Assembly (NCBI RefSeq): GCF_000311745.1
Contig: NZ_HE978531.1
Span: 641,179-690,333, forward strand
Length of the DNA stretch: 49,155 bases
Reading direction: 5' to 3'
From: Anaerococcus obesiensis ph10
Lineage (GTDB): Bacteria > Bacillota > Clostridia > Tissierellales > Peptoniphilaceae
A program made the translations under genes and the position numbers. Shown here in pieces: positions 36,064 through 44,880 of this stretch (within the stretch, counting starts at the first letter, position 1; each line of letters opens with the position of its first letter). The notes below the pieces were generated by a model that was not told the origin of the DNA, searched no databases, and saw only the letters and a list, made by a program, of their open reading frames with translations.

Positions 36064-36736
36064 GTTTCTCATCTCCTACAATTTTTCCATCGACTATTGT
36101 AATAATTCGATTTGCTTGTAAGGCTATTTCTTCGTCATGGGTGATTAGGATAATCGTCTGTTTTAAAGTCTTGTTAAAATATTTAAAAATTTCAATTATT
36201 TCCTTAGAATTTTTTCTATCCAAATTACCTGTTGGTTCATCCGCTAATATTATAGATGGATTGTAGATAAGACTTCTAGCTATGGCAACTCTTTGCTGCT
36301 GACCTCCTGAAAGCTCACTTGGAAAAGAGTCAAGTTTACTTTCTATACCCAGTTTTTTTACTATATCTGAAAATTCATCTTGATTTATTTTTCTTTTATC
36401 AAGTTTTAATGGAAGTTCTATATTGTGACGAACCGTTAAGTTGGGAATCAAATTATAAAATTGATAGATTAGTCCGACTTTTCTTCTTCTAAAGTAGGCT
36501 AATTCCTTTGAAGAATACTTTGAGATGTCGTTACCATCTATATAAACTTTGCCATCATCTGGACTATCTACTCCTCCTATGATATGCAAAAGTGTAGATT
36601 TGCCAGACCCACTTGGTCCAACAATAGCGACAAATTCGCCTCTTTCTATTGTAAGGTCAACTCCATCTAGGGCCACTACCTTGGAATTACCCTCGCCGTA
36701 TTCTTTTCTTAAATTTTCTACTTTTAAAATTTCCAT
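36056..36736 (-). CDS. ABC transporter ATPase A (MacB/LolD type)
   Basis: The 226 residues have Walker A GPSGSGKST, Q-loop LIYQFYNLIPNLTV, signature LSGGQQQRV, Walker [15 protein letters not shown] and H-loop ITHDEEI. The sequence belongs to the antimicrobial-peptide/lipoprotein-type ATPases that pair with FtsX-type permeases. An AGGAGG site precedes the ATG. It overlaps the permease start. It lies downstream of a histidine kinase gene with 52 bases between, where a second promoter responding to the regulator may sit. Confidence 0.92.
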   Translation of the reverse strand: MEILKVENLRKEYGEGNSKVVALDGVDLTIERGEFVAIVGPSGSGKSTLLHIIGGVDSPDDGKVYIDGNDISKYSSKELAYFRRRKVGLIYQFYNLIPNLTVRHNIELPLKLDKRKINQDEFSDIVKKLGIESKLDSFPSELSGGQQQRVAIARSLIYNPSIILADEPTGNLDRKNSKEIIEIFKYFNKTLKQTIILITHDEEIALQANRIITIVDGKIVGDEKHE

Positions 36737-36788
36737 ACTTGCCTCCTTTTTCTTATGTCAAGGTAAGCATATAAAAGTAAAGTGATTT

Positions 36789-37649
36789 TTAGGTGACATT
36801 GTAAAATTTTATTTCAAATCTTGCTCCACAATCTATATTTGAAACAGAAATATCCCCGTTGTTTTTCTCGACAATTGTCTTTGCCATAGCAAGGCCAATT
36901 CCAAAACCATTTGAGTCGGGCGTTTTATAGAATCGTTTAAAGATTTTTTTTATATTCTCTTTTTCTATTCCACCGCCATTGTCTTCAATAATTAAGCTTG
37001 TATAGAGTGGATTTTTGTATGATGAAAGCACAATTTTGTCACAAGTCGGTCTATTAACAGCATTCTTTATAATATTGATGATAGCTTCTGCCAGCCAATA
37101 AAAATCTCCACAAATACTATTTTCCTTTAAACTCTTCCTTCTTTCTACACTAGTAGATCTCTTTAAGTCTAAGCTATCTAAAGCATAATCTACTAATTCA
37201 TCCAAACGAATTTGTTCTTCTTTCATTAAATCTTTATTTGCATCAAGGCTTGATAGTTTGAGTAAAATATCTGATAAAGAGTTTAATCTTAAGAGTTGTC
37301 TTTTTAAAATCTCTATATCTCTACTATCTGGATAGTCCAACTCTAAATTTTCTATAGAAAAAATCATAGAAGTAATTGGAGTTTTTATCTGATGGGCAAT
37401 ATCTTCTAGGTATTCTATTTGCTTTTCACTATTTCTAGTGCTTGTCTCTTTGGCTTCTACTATTTCTATAAAAAGCTTATAAATTTTATCTTCCAAAATT
37501 GAAAAATCATCTTGCTTCATAGGAATTTTGTAGTCCTGATTTTTCATATTTTCTATCAGATCTATAAGCTCATTTATTCTATTTTTCTTTCTTGATTCTA
37601 AAAAATAATAAAGAAGTAAAAGACTTATTATCCAAAATATATATAGCAT
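36789..37649 (-). CDS. Sensor histidine kinase A
   Basis: About 286 residues with one clear N-terminal transmembrane helix (LYIFWIISLLLLYYFLES). The dimerisation domain carries the phospho-acceptor His in DIAHQIKTPIT; the ATPase domain has the N box NIIKNAVNRP, G1 DNGGGIEKEN and G2 GFGIGLAMAK. There is almost no extracellular sensing domain, typical for kinases that sense through an ABC transporter partner. I chose ATG at 37647-37649 because it lies one base after the regulator's TGA (the longer reading would begin inside the regulator gene). Confidence 0.9.
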   Translation of the reverse strand: MLYIFWIISLLLLYYFLESRKKNRINELIDLIENMKNQDYKIPMKQDDFSILEDKIYKLFIEIVEAKETSTRNSEKQIEYLEDIAHQIKTPITSMIFSIENLELDYPDSRDIEILKRQLLRLNSLSDILLKLSSLDANKDLMKEEQIRLDELVDYALDSLDLKRSTSVERRKSLKENSICGDFYWLAEAIINIIKNAVNRPTCDKIVLSSYKNPLYTSLIIEDNGGGIEKENIKKIFKRFYKTPDSNGFGIGLAMAKTIVEKNNGDISVSNIDCGARFEIKFYNVT

Positions 37650-37650
37650 C

Positions 37651-38301
37651 TCAATCCATCCTATATCCGATTCCTCTGACAGTAGTAATAACTTCTCTAT
37701 CAATTTTTTCTCTTATTCTCTTAATAGTTGATGTGAGAGTATTGTCATTTACAAACTTATCCCTATCTTCCCAAAACATTTCTAAAAGTTGGCTTCTTGT
37801 GAAAACCCTGTGAGGATTTTTGATAAATAAGACTAGGATTTCATATTCAAGTGAAGTTAGCTCTATTTGCTTACCTTTAAAATAAACTTTTGAATCATTT
37901 AAATCTATTTTGATATCCTTGTGAGTAATTTTTTTGTCTTGACTTAGAGGTATTGTTCTTAAAACCGCATCAATTCTTGCTCTTAATATTGCAAGGGAAA
38001 ATGGTTTAGTTAAATAGTCGTCTGCTCCTTGATCAAGGGCTTTAACTATAAAATCTTCATCATTTTTTACAGTTGTTACAATAACTCTTATGTCCTTATC
38101 TTTTAATCTCTCTATCAAATGCTGACCATCTTTATCTGGTAGATTTATGTCCAATAGTGCCACATCCATATCTACATTCATCTTATAGGTCGCTTCGTAA
38201 AAAGACGATGCAATCTCTACATCATAACCATTATTAACCAAATACTTTTCCATTTGTAACGCTATCTCTTTATTATCTTCTATGATTAAAATATTTTTCA
38301 T
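37651..38301 (-). CDS. OmpR-family response regulator A
   Basis: The 216 residues have a receiver domain (1-115: ILIIEDNKE acidic pocket, phospho-Asp in ALLDINLPDKDG, Lys in YLTKPFS) and a winged-helix DNA-binding domain (about 125-215: LTSLEYEILVLFIKNPHRVFTRSQLL, then TLTSTIKRIREKI and VRGIGYRMD). It is the first gene of operon A and is coupled to the kinase gene. It probably regulates the ABC genes after induction by a peptide or envelope signal. Confidence 0.93.
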   Translation of the reverse strand: MKNILIIEDNKEIALQMEKYLVNNGYDVEIASSFYEATYKMNVDMDVALLDINLPDKDGQHLIERLKDKDIRVIVTTVKNDEDFIVKALDQGADDYLTKPFSLAILRARIDAVLRTIPLSQDKKITHKDIKIDLNDSKVYFKGKQIELTSLEYEILVLFIKNPHRVFTRSQLLEMFWEDRDKFVNDNTLTSTIKRIREKIDREVITTVRGIGYRMD

Positions 38302-38339
38302 TCTTATCCTCTTAATTGAATTTTAATAGTCATATTCAC

Positions 38340-38368
38340 AGTATACCATTAATAATATAGTAAATTAA
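38340..38368 (-). promoter_or_regulatory. Promoter of operon A
   Basis: On the minus strand: TTAATT (38363-38368), a 17-base spacer, TATACT (38340-38345), 39 bases before the regulator ATG. Confidence 0.5.
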
Positions 38369-38382
38369 ACAAAATTAATTGT

Positions 38383-38870
38383 AATATAAAATTAATAAAA
38401 AAGACCTACCATCTCTTTGAGAAGAACTTCCTGGTCCAGAAATTTTAAAACATGGAAATAATATCAAGTGGACAACTGATGAGAAATTAGAAATAGTAAG
38501 CAAAGTGCTAGCAGGAAAACAATAAGGTCTGTAGCAATTGAAATCGGTATTAATCCCGGACAACTTTATTCATGGGTTAACAATTACAAAATTTATGGAT
38601 ATATATGAGATTTATGCTTTAATACCTCAATTCCATGTGTTTCTACTAAATTATTCCATCTTCTTATGTAGTTACGGAAGTAATATTTGTTGATACCTCT
38701 AGGTGTATCAGACCATTACCTTGTTTATATAATTCTATACAGTTTTTTTTAAACTCATAGATATATTTCATAAAAATACCCTCCTTACTGATTTGTCCAG
38801 TAAAGAGGGTACATATCATGTCAGGATTTAGGTTGATACACAAAATTATTTACAGACCCAACTCCATTTG
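38383..38870. pseudogene. Two IS3-type OrfA relics in opposite orientation, with an IS end
   Basis: On the plus strand (38400-38600) pieces read GPEILKHGNNIKWTTDEKLE and IVSKVLAGK, the second half of an IS3-type OrfA with two HTH motifs. On the minus strand, ATG at 38769-38771 behind GGAGGG starts MKYIYEFKKNCIELYKQG, the first half of a related OrfA. The IS end GGGTCTGTAAATAATTTTGTG lies at about 38848-38868. Both are broken by stops. The pair looks like the junction of two degraded copies. Confidence 0.6.
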
Positions 38871-38935
38871 ATTTATTTATGCACGAACTTAGTTTGGTTT
38901 AGGTGTCGCAATATTATTTGCAATTCATCATTTAT

Positions 38936-39238
38936 TTAACCTATTACTTGCACTATATATGGCTCTTTTAATTTTCCTACAATGAAAGTTATCCCTTCTG
39001 ATTTTTCAATATTTCTATTCATAAGCTTTTTTTGTCTAACCAGTGCATGTGTACATGAGTTCCCAAAACAACAATCTTTATAAATTCCGCCCTTTGCAAA
39101 TGTTTCAAATATTGATGATAATTCACTATCTTCAATATCTTCATTGCTTATATAAAAATCAGAAAACACATAGGCTGCATTTTCATTTTTTGTACCACTA
39201 ACAGTTTCAGGCATAAGTTCAGTTCGATAATTCAACAT
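38936..39238 (-). CDS. Uncharacterised 100-residue protein or gene fragment
   Basis: The frame reads in from further upstream (ERILPRTRK before the first ATG) without a clear ribosome-binding site, so it is probably the 3' part of a broken gene. It contains a cysteine motif CCFGNSCTH (about 57-65) and an acidic middle. No family recognised. It lies among debris between the two ABC operons. Confidence 0.4.
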   Translation of the reverse strand: MLNYRTELMPETVSGTKNENAAYVFSDFYISNEDIEDSELSSIFETFAKGGIYKDCCFGNSCTHALVRQKKLMNRNIEKSEGITFIVGKLKEPYIVQVIG

Positions 39239-39690
39239 TTTTCTCGTTCTTGGTAAAATTCGTTCATAAATATTTTGAATTTTTTTCCTAATAGATTATA
39301 TATGAGATAATCTTTGCCTGAAATATTTTTTATTTTTTCTTTTTTATTTATTAGGTTAATGTTGTAAGTTGAATCTTTGTATTGGTTTTTTATATATGGG
39401 ATAATTTTTTCGTCTTTTATTTTTATATTTAAAAGTATTTCTTTTTCGTTTGCTCTTATTGTGATTCTTTTAGGGTATTTTGATATTTTTTGTAATATCG
39501 TTTGTGATTTCTTCTATCTGGCTACTTCCATCACCCGTTATGGCTTTTTAAATATTCTTTTTTATTATTTCTTTTAATTTAATGCTTTTAGATATCTCTG
39601 CGTTTAGAGCTGTAGACAATACTTGAAAGTGTGTATTTGCTTGAATTAATTCTTCTCTTTCCTTTGCCATTTACCATATTAGATCGTCTA
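39239..39690 (-). pseudogene. Degraded gene(s) of unknown function
   Basis: Several open pieces on the minus strand follow each other with frameshifts: MAKEREELIQANTHFQVLST (39670 downward), ITGDGSSQIEEITNDITKNI, ITIRANEKEILLNIKIKDEK and INKKEKIKNISGKDYLIY. The codon use is coding-like but no piece is complete. No family recognised. 39690-39970 shows nothing clear. Confidence 0.4.
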
Positions 39691-39970
39691 TCCATTTCTT
39701 CTTTGACTCGCATAAATATTTCTTTAGATATAATAGAAAAATAGCTTTTAAGATTTCTTTAAAATATCCTAAAAGCCACCTGCTTCAACACTTTTATATC
39801 TTGTTATTTTATTTCATTGGCATCAATACCATACTCTCAAGCGTTTTAAAGTATAGAAAACCATTTATTTTACCACGATTGAATGGGCCTTGATATTACA
39901 CTAAAAATAACATGGGGAATAGTACAATACATCTGACTATATCCCGTCTTTGTTAATTTTATTGTAACTC

Positions 39971-40492
39971 TTAATGAGTATCGTCTTTTTCTGATTGTTC
40001 TTGCACAAATTTGATTCTATTTTGAATATATTCTTTCTCTTTTTCTGTTGCAACTTCTTCTAATTGTTTAAATAAAACAATACATTCATTTCGTTTACCT
40101 AACACATTAAATGCAGTTGCAATATTGAGATACCATATCATTTCATCCTGCATTTCTTTAGGTTTCGTATCTATTGCAAGAAGTTTCTCTAAAAAGAGTT
40201 CTCCGTTTTTATTTTCTTGATATTCTTTTACAATATCGTTATTCAGTTTTCTGAATTGACGTCCTCTAAGCATTAAAACAAAGAATACAGTAAAGAGATA
40301 AACAATACTAATAACGGCAATACCACCAACGATAACGCCTAAAAAGCCAATTGTTGATTTTACATAGGGAGCTATGTTCACATAAATAAATAGCAGTACC
40401 GCCCAAAATAGCAAGGCCAATCGGATAAGCCATTTATCTCTTTTTTCATATATTGCTCTTTTATTTTTTAGATTTTCGGGTTCGTAAATCAT
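39971..40492 (-). CDS. Membrane protein with C-terminal helical (TPR-like) domain
   Basis: The 173-residue protein has two transmembrane helices (about 23-43 and 48-74) and a cytoplasmic C-terminal half (about 80-173) with helix pairs such as WYLNIATAFNVLGKRNECIVLFKQLEE, which resembles a single TPR unit. It has a good AAAGGAGTG site and is intact in an otherwise decayed region. It may belong with the short peptide frame at 40619-40681, upstream on the same strand, which would fit a bacteriocin-immunity arrangement, but this is speculation. Function unknown. Confidence 0.65.
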   Translation of the reverse strand: MIYEPENLKNKRAIYEKRDKWLIRLALLFWAVLLFIYVNIAPYVKSTIGFLGVIVGGIAVISIVYLFTVFFVLMLRGRQFRKLNNDIVKEYQENKNGELFLEKLLAIDTKPKEMQDEMIWYLNIATAFNVLGKRNECIVLFKQLEEVATEKEKEYIQNRIKFVQEQSEKDDTH

Positions 40493-40618
40493 TTTATTTC
40501 ACTCCTTTATTGCCACATCAATCAGAATTTGTTTTACTGAGTTCTACAAACTGGAATTTGAATTATTGATTATTTTAAGAAAATTTTTAGAAATTTATCA
40601 GTGTTAACTTTCCTCTGA

Positions 40619-40681
40619 TTATAGCTTTCTATTTTGCTCTAACAGCATCAATTCTTCATCTGTTAATACGTTACCATTCAT
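40619..40681 (-). CDS. Possible 20-residue peptide
   Basis: An ATG (40679-40681) behind a strong GGAGGAGG site opens a 20-codon frame, MNGNVLTDEELMLLEQNRKL, that ends at TAA. It looks like the start of a ribosomal-peptide leader (acidic, LTDEEL) or of a truncated larger protein. The strong ribosome-binding site is the main support. The flanks 40493-40618 and 40682-40990 show no gene. Confidence 0.3.
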   Translation of the reverse strand: MNGNVLTDEELMLLEQNRKL

Positions 40682-40989
40682 TGTTATTTTCCTCCTCCGT
40701 TGGGGAACTAAAATATTACTTTTTATGGTACTTTCATCAAACAGATCATCACTATAGTTTTACCACATATTATTTTTATAATATACAAAAAATATATATA
40801 ATTAAAAATGCTACGATCAATACCCTGAATATGTTATAGGTCATTAAATTCATCCGCGTCGAATTAAAAACTTTGTATACTCTCTTGCAATTATTGTCAT
40901 AATGATAATTGCAAAATAAACAAATTTCTCCAATAATCCACTCACTTTTTCAAAATGAATAAATTATTGATTTATTTCTTCGTTAAACA

Positions 40990-41230
40990 ATATTACTTGA
41001 TTTTATCTTCTACATATATCATAAATGCTAGTAATTTTTTTGTTCATTCTGCACTTCTATCATCTAAACAGTACATCTTTTTGATTTGCTTATATTTTGC
41101 TTTAATTTCAGCACTTGTCAAATCCAGCTATATTTTAACACTTATGTGTTTATCGACATCAAGTTTAGACAAAAGTGCTACCGTCTCCACGTGGCTTGAG
41201 TGGTCAGTATGGATAAAATTGTAATTTTTT
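40990..41230 (-). pseudogene. RlmD/RumA-like methyltransferase tail relic
   Basis: The minus strand reads TDHSSHVETVALLSKLDVDK and then LTSAEIKAKYKQIKKMY, broken by stops. The SSHVE-V-L-S sequence is the C-terminal motif of 23S rRNA uracil-C5 methyltransferases, a known target of integrative elements. A second version (TNHSSHVESVVFVSKL) is at 33140-33215. Confidence 0.5.
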
Positions 41231-41585
41231 CAAAAGCCTTGTATGTGGGAACATGTTAATCAATAAGCATCTTATAATTATTATATCATTTTAGAACTAA
41301 GAAAAAACAGCCCTCAAAAGAGCTGTTTAGATTATTATTTTCTTGTTTTAGTCGCATTACTTATATTAGATGACCTACAAACATTGCTATAGGCAGTAAT
41401 AAGATTAACATAATATTCAATACTATAAATAATCTGTCCTTTTCCTTTACCCCAAATATTAAACCTATTAATCCAATAATTGGGCAGACAAACATTGATG
41501 TGAGTCCAGTTGGTCTTAGACTGTGGTACAGCTATAAAATATATCTACTGGAAGTAGGTAAGAAATGACAAATATTACGAGTCCA
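41160..41585. repeat. Long direct repeat, copy B
   Basis: This is the counterpart of 33160-33580, in the same orientation and with scattered differences and small indels. Copies A and B end just downstream of the paralogous permease genes, so the whole operons are duplicated, with this low-constraint part still alignable. Confidence 0.8.
41302..41328 (-). terminator. Terminator of operon B
   Basis: On the minus strand AACAGC, loop, GCTGTT is followed by six T; it matches the operon A terminator. Confidence 0.75.
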
Positions 41586-41620
41586 AGTAGAAATATCTTC
41601 TTGCTTAAATTTTCTTTCAT
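41335..41620 (-). pseudogene. Small tail membrane protein of operon B, frameshifted
   Basis: ATG at 41618-41620 has an AGAGGAGG site and starts MKENLSKKIFLLGLVIFVIS, a hydrophobic helix, then LLPVDIFYS. It runs into a stop after about 34 codons. The rest (RPTGLTSMFVCPIIGLIG in copy A) is present in another frame. Copy A has lost its start instead, so the two copies carry different lesions. Confidence 0.6.
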
Positions 41621-41633
41621 AAAACCTCCTCTA

Positions 41634-44114
41634 TTATTCTAAACTTCTAATTCTATCTACAAGACTGTTTTGGCTATGCTTTTCATAGAACCTACCTGTA
41701 AATATTATCCCAATGATTATATTTACTAAGTTTACAAGTATAAGTGGCGTGATTACAAATTTATAGGAAGTCCACTGAGTCTGTTCCATAAAATCCATCA
41801 AGATAAATTTATCTACAAGAAGCATAATGATGAAAGAAAATACTAAGCCACATAAAGAATAAATCAAATTCTTTTTCACCAAATATTTTTTAATATTTTT
41901 CTTTGTCATTCCAATTGCTTCAAGGATTGATAAGTTAACCATATTTCTCAAAATTTCAGTAGCAATAACATTTATAAAATTCAGTACAGATATTAAGAAT
42001 AACACTATAGATAGACTGTAACCAGCAAATTCTATTAGGTTTTTGAATTCCATTGTAGATTTGATTTGAAGATCCCTTGAATCGTAGGAAAATTCCGGTT
42101 CATTTTCAAAAGATTTTAATAACTTATCAAAATTTTCCTTTTCGCTATCTTCTACATCAAATCCATAGGACATTATACTCTTATCTCCTGTGAGCTCTTT
42201 ATACTCATTCGGCTTCATATAAATGTATTCCAAACTTAAAGTAGGACTAGATTCGTCGTTTATATCTTCCTTAATTACAGGGAAATATCTAAGACCATTT
42301 GAAAAATTATACTCAACTTTTCCCATAACTTGGACTTCTTTGACCTTATTATTAACATTGATTTTTATTTTATCACCAGATTTAAATGCAGATTTTTTAT
42401 CTCCATATTCTCCTATGATAATATAATTTCCTGTTTGCCATTCTTCTTTATCGAAGTCTCCGTCTATAAATTTTTGTTTGTTTATTAAGTAGTCATCCAT
42501 ACCAAATAGAAGTGGTGCAACTTTGTTATCTTCTATTTTAATTTTTGGATAAGTGTGCTCATAACCAGAGGAGTATAAAGCTCCCCCACTTTTATAACCC
42601 TTATGTTTTTCTATTTCATCAATATACTTTTTGTCAATTCCATACTCACTATCTAAGTACATATATCTAAAATATTTTGGGCTTGCTATATTATAGTCAG
42701 TTACGATTACATCAGAAATTCCCTTTTCTAGATCAATATTGCCTGTATAAGTTAAAACGCTATTTAAAATAACTGCAGATAGACTAATGGAAAGAACTAT
42801 GGAGATAAATCTAAATTTATTGGAAAATACTTGCCTTCTAGCAAGTTTGCCAAGAGAAATATTATCACTTTTATATTTCTTTTTTATCATGGTTTCGTTG
42901 TATTTGCTGGCATCTATTGGAGAAACTTTTGCTGCATATCTTGCAGGTCTCATCACCGATAGAAATACTGTAAGCAAAGTAAAGACTGTCGAAAATAAGA
43001 TAATTAATATTATTACCGTGAGCGATAATTTTACATCCGTTAACATATCATTATTTGCAAATATTTTGTTTAAAATGATTTTTCCGATAGAAATTCCTAC
43101 TATATCTCCAACTATTATTGAAGGAAGTGCTACTGCTAAAGACTCAAGATGAATAAGCCTTTTGATTTGTGGCTTTGTCATTCCAATTGTTTTTAAAAGC
43201 CCCAGAAGTTTAATATCTTCATTTACGGATATCTTAAAAATATTGTTTATTATTAAGTATCCTGCGACCATTACCAAAATCAAAAAAGATAAGAAGGGTA
43301 GAAATGTATTAAAATCAAAACTAGAATCACCAGATAAAAGATACGCAAAGTTAACACCAATCCTTATTTCCTTATCGGATAAATTTCCAGGATTATCTAC
43401 AACTTTATAGCTGTTTCTCTCTGCAATTTTTATAAGTTTATCCCTTATCATAAAGGAATTTTTTAGTATTACCTCCAAATCTTTATTATTTTCTGGAAGG
43501 GATAATTTATCTACATAAGCTTTTGATAAATAGATTTGACCTACACCAACATTGGAGTCAATAGGATTTTGAAAAGTCCCCGATATAATAAATTTATCAC
43601 TTTTCTTTTCAATAATTTCTCCTGTGTAAGGTTTTTCTATAGTGAAAGGAACTTCTATCTCTTCTCCAATTTCTCCTTTATAACCTAACTTTTTTGCAGT
43701 TGCTATATCTATAAATACGTCGTTTTCTTTTTCAGGAAATTTCCCCTTAACTTTTTCTATTAGCGACCATTCAAATCCTTTCTTATCCATATAAGATAGT
43801 TCTGCCATAACTTTTTTATCATCAAGAATCCCAACTTTCTCTCTAACTGAAAAATCCTTTATATCCTTATCATGGGTTAATATTTCTACATCTTCGTCAG
43901 AAAGTTCTTTAAAAGATCCGTGGCTGATTGTTCCAATAGTTTTCATTGTTTGGGTTTCCATGCTTTTTCCTAAACCTAAGGCTACAGAAAACAGACTTGT
44001 AAATAGTATAGAAGTCAAAGCAATGGCTAATAAGAGAATATTTCTCCTACTTTTATTCGCATTTAAAATGTTTTTTGCAAGACTTCTTATATAAGCTCTA
44101 TTTTTGACTTTCAT
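41634..44114 (-). CDS. FtsX-type ABC permease B
   Basis: About 826 residues, intact. Order: first transmembrane helix (ILLLAIALTSILFTSLFSVAL), extracytoplasmic MacB-like domain (about 55-255), FtsX domain 1 with three helices and LLGLLKTIGMTKPQIKRLIH, a further helix near 430-450 after YKSDNISLGKLARRQVFSNK, a second extracytoplasmic domain (about 465-680) and FtsX domain 2 with NLSILEAIGMTKKNIKKYLV. I chose ATG at 44112-44114, overlapping the ATPase gene end with GGTGGG before it. It works with the ATPase at 44098. Confidence 0.92.
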   Translation of the reverse strand: MKVKNRAYIRSLAKNILNANKSRRNILLLAIALTSILFTSLFSVALGLGKSMETQTMKTIGTISHGSFKELSDEDVEILTHDKDIKDFSVREKVGILDDKKVMAELSYMDKKGFEWSLIEKVKGKFPEKENDVFIDIATAKKLGYKGEIGEEIEVPFTIEKPYTGEIIEKKSDKFIISGTFQNPIDSNVGVGQIYLSKAYVDKLSLPENNKDLEVILKNSFMIRDKLIKIAERNSYKVVDNPGNLSDKEIRIGVNFAYLLSGDSSFDFNTFLPFLSFLILVMVAGYLIINNIFKISVNEDIKLLGLLKTIGMTKPQIKRLIHLESLAVALPSIIVGDIVGISIGKIILNKIFANNDMLTDVKLSLTVIILIILFSTVFTLLTVFLSVMRPARYAAKVSPIDASKYNETMIKKKYKSDNISLGKLARRQVFSNKFRFISIVLSISLSAVILNSVLTYTGNIDLEKGISDVIVTDYNIASPKYFRYMYLDSEYGIDKKYIDEIEKHKGYKSGGALYSSGYEHTYPKIKIEDNKVAPLLFGMDDYLINKQKFIDGDFDKEEWQTGNYIIIGEYGDKKSAFKSGDKIKINVNNKVKEVQVMGKVEYNFSNGLRYFPVIKEDINDESSPTLSLEYIYMKPNEYKELTGDKSIMSYGFDVEDSEKENFDKLLKSFENEPEFSYDSRDLQIKSTMEFKNLIEFAGYSLSIVLFLISVLNFINVIATEILRNMVNLSILEAIGMTKKNIKKYLVKKNLIYSLCGLVFSFIIMLLVDKFILMDFMEQTQWTSYKFVITPLILVNLVNIIIGIIFTGRFYEKHSQNSLVDRIRSLE

Positions 44115-44775
44115 TATTTCCCACCAGCCTTCCATCTTCTATCCTTAAAGTTTTTTCTGCAGCTTGAGCGACAGCATCATCGTGAGTGATCATAAGAATA
44201 GTATTTCCAAGCTCTTTATTAATCTTTTTTAGTAAATAAACAACTTGGGAAGATGATTTTGAATCTAAATTTCCTGTAGGTTCGTCAGCTAGAATTAAAG
44301 ATGGTTTAGTAACCAAGGCTCTTGCTATGGCAACTCTTTGTTGCTGTCCACCAGATAATTCGTTTGGCATTTTATATTTTTGATCACTTATCTCTAGAAT
44401 GTCTATTACGGAATCAACATATTTCTCATCTACCACATCCCCATCTAGACCAAAGGGAATAATTATATTCTCATACACATTTAACATTGGCAAAAGATTA
44501 TATGCTTGAAAGACAAAACCAATATTTCTTCTTCTAAAAATTGTTCTCTCATCATCTTTCAATGCATAAATGTCGGTATCATCAATTAAAACTTTTCCGC
44601 TTGTAGGATAATCAAGTCCTCCTAATAAATGTAATAGGGTTGATTTACCAGATCCAGATGCTCCTATTATAGAAATAAATTCTCCTTTTTCAACATCGAA
44701 AGATACTCCATCAAGAGCTCTTACTTCCACGTCATTTGTTTTATAATATCTTTTTAAATTTTCTACTTTTAACAT
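44098..44775 (-). CDS. ABC transporter ATPase B (MacB/LolD type)
   Basis: About 225 residues with Walker [11 protein letters not shown]-loop [14 protein letters not shown], signature LSGGQQQRV, Walker [15 protein letters not shown] and H-loop ITHDDAVA. I chose ATG at 44773-44775 ([13 protein letters not shown]) because it has an AGAGGTGAT site and matches paralogue A; the longer reading has no such site. It is probably transcribed from a separate promoter with a palindromic operator at 44825-44852. Confidence 0.92.
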   Translation of the reverse strand: MLKVENLKRYYKTNDVEVRALDGVSFDVEKGEFISIIGASGSGKSTLLHLLGGLDYPTSGKVLIDDTDIYALKDDERTIFRRRNIGFVFQAYNLLPMLNVYENIIIPFGLDGDVVDEKYVDSVIDILEISDQKYKMPNELSGGQQQRVAIARALVTKPSLILADEPTGNLDSKSSSQVVYLLKKINKELGNTILMITHDDAVAQAAEKTLRIEDGRLVGNNESQK

Positions 44776-44824
44776 ATATATCACCTCTTTACATTTAATA
44801 TTAACATTCACATCTTACAAAGTA

Positions 44825-44852
44825 CTTACAAAACTTCTTACAGTTTTGTAAG
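44825..44852. promoter_or_regulatory. Palindromic operator upstream of ABC operon B
   Basis: CTTACAAAACT, six bases, AGTTTTGTAAG is a perfect 11-bp inverted repeat. A third half-site CTTACAAAG lies at 44814-44822. It sits between the kinase terminator and the ATPase start, where a response-regulator binding site is expected. The ligand protein is inferred to be response regulator B. Confidence 0.65.
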
Positions 44853-44880
44853 AAAAAAGACTTCTCACAAGGGGAAGTCT
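44853..44880 (-). terminator. Terminator at the end of histidine kinase B
   Basis: AGACTTC, a 9-base loop, GAAGTCT is followed by T6 on the minus strand. The kinase stop codon lies in the loop. It separates the regulator-kinase pair from the ABC genes, so the latter would need their own promoter. Confidence 0.8.

Noticed and set aside
40955-41224. Plus-strand frame of 89 codons
   Set aside because: The minus strand of the same stretch shows an RlmD-type tail relic; the plus-strand frame has low-complexity hydrophobic sequence and no ribosome-binding site.
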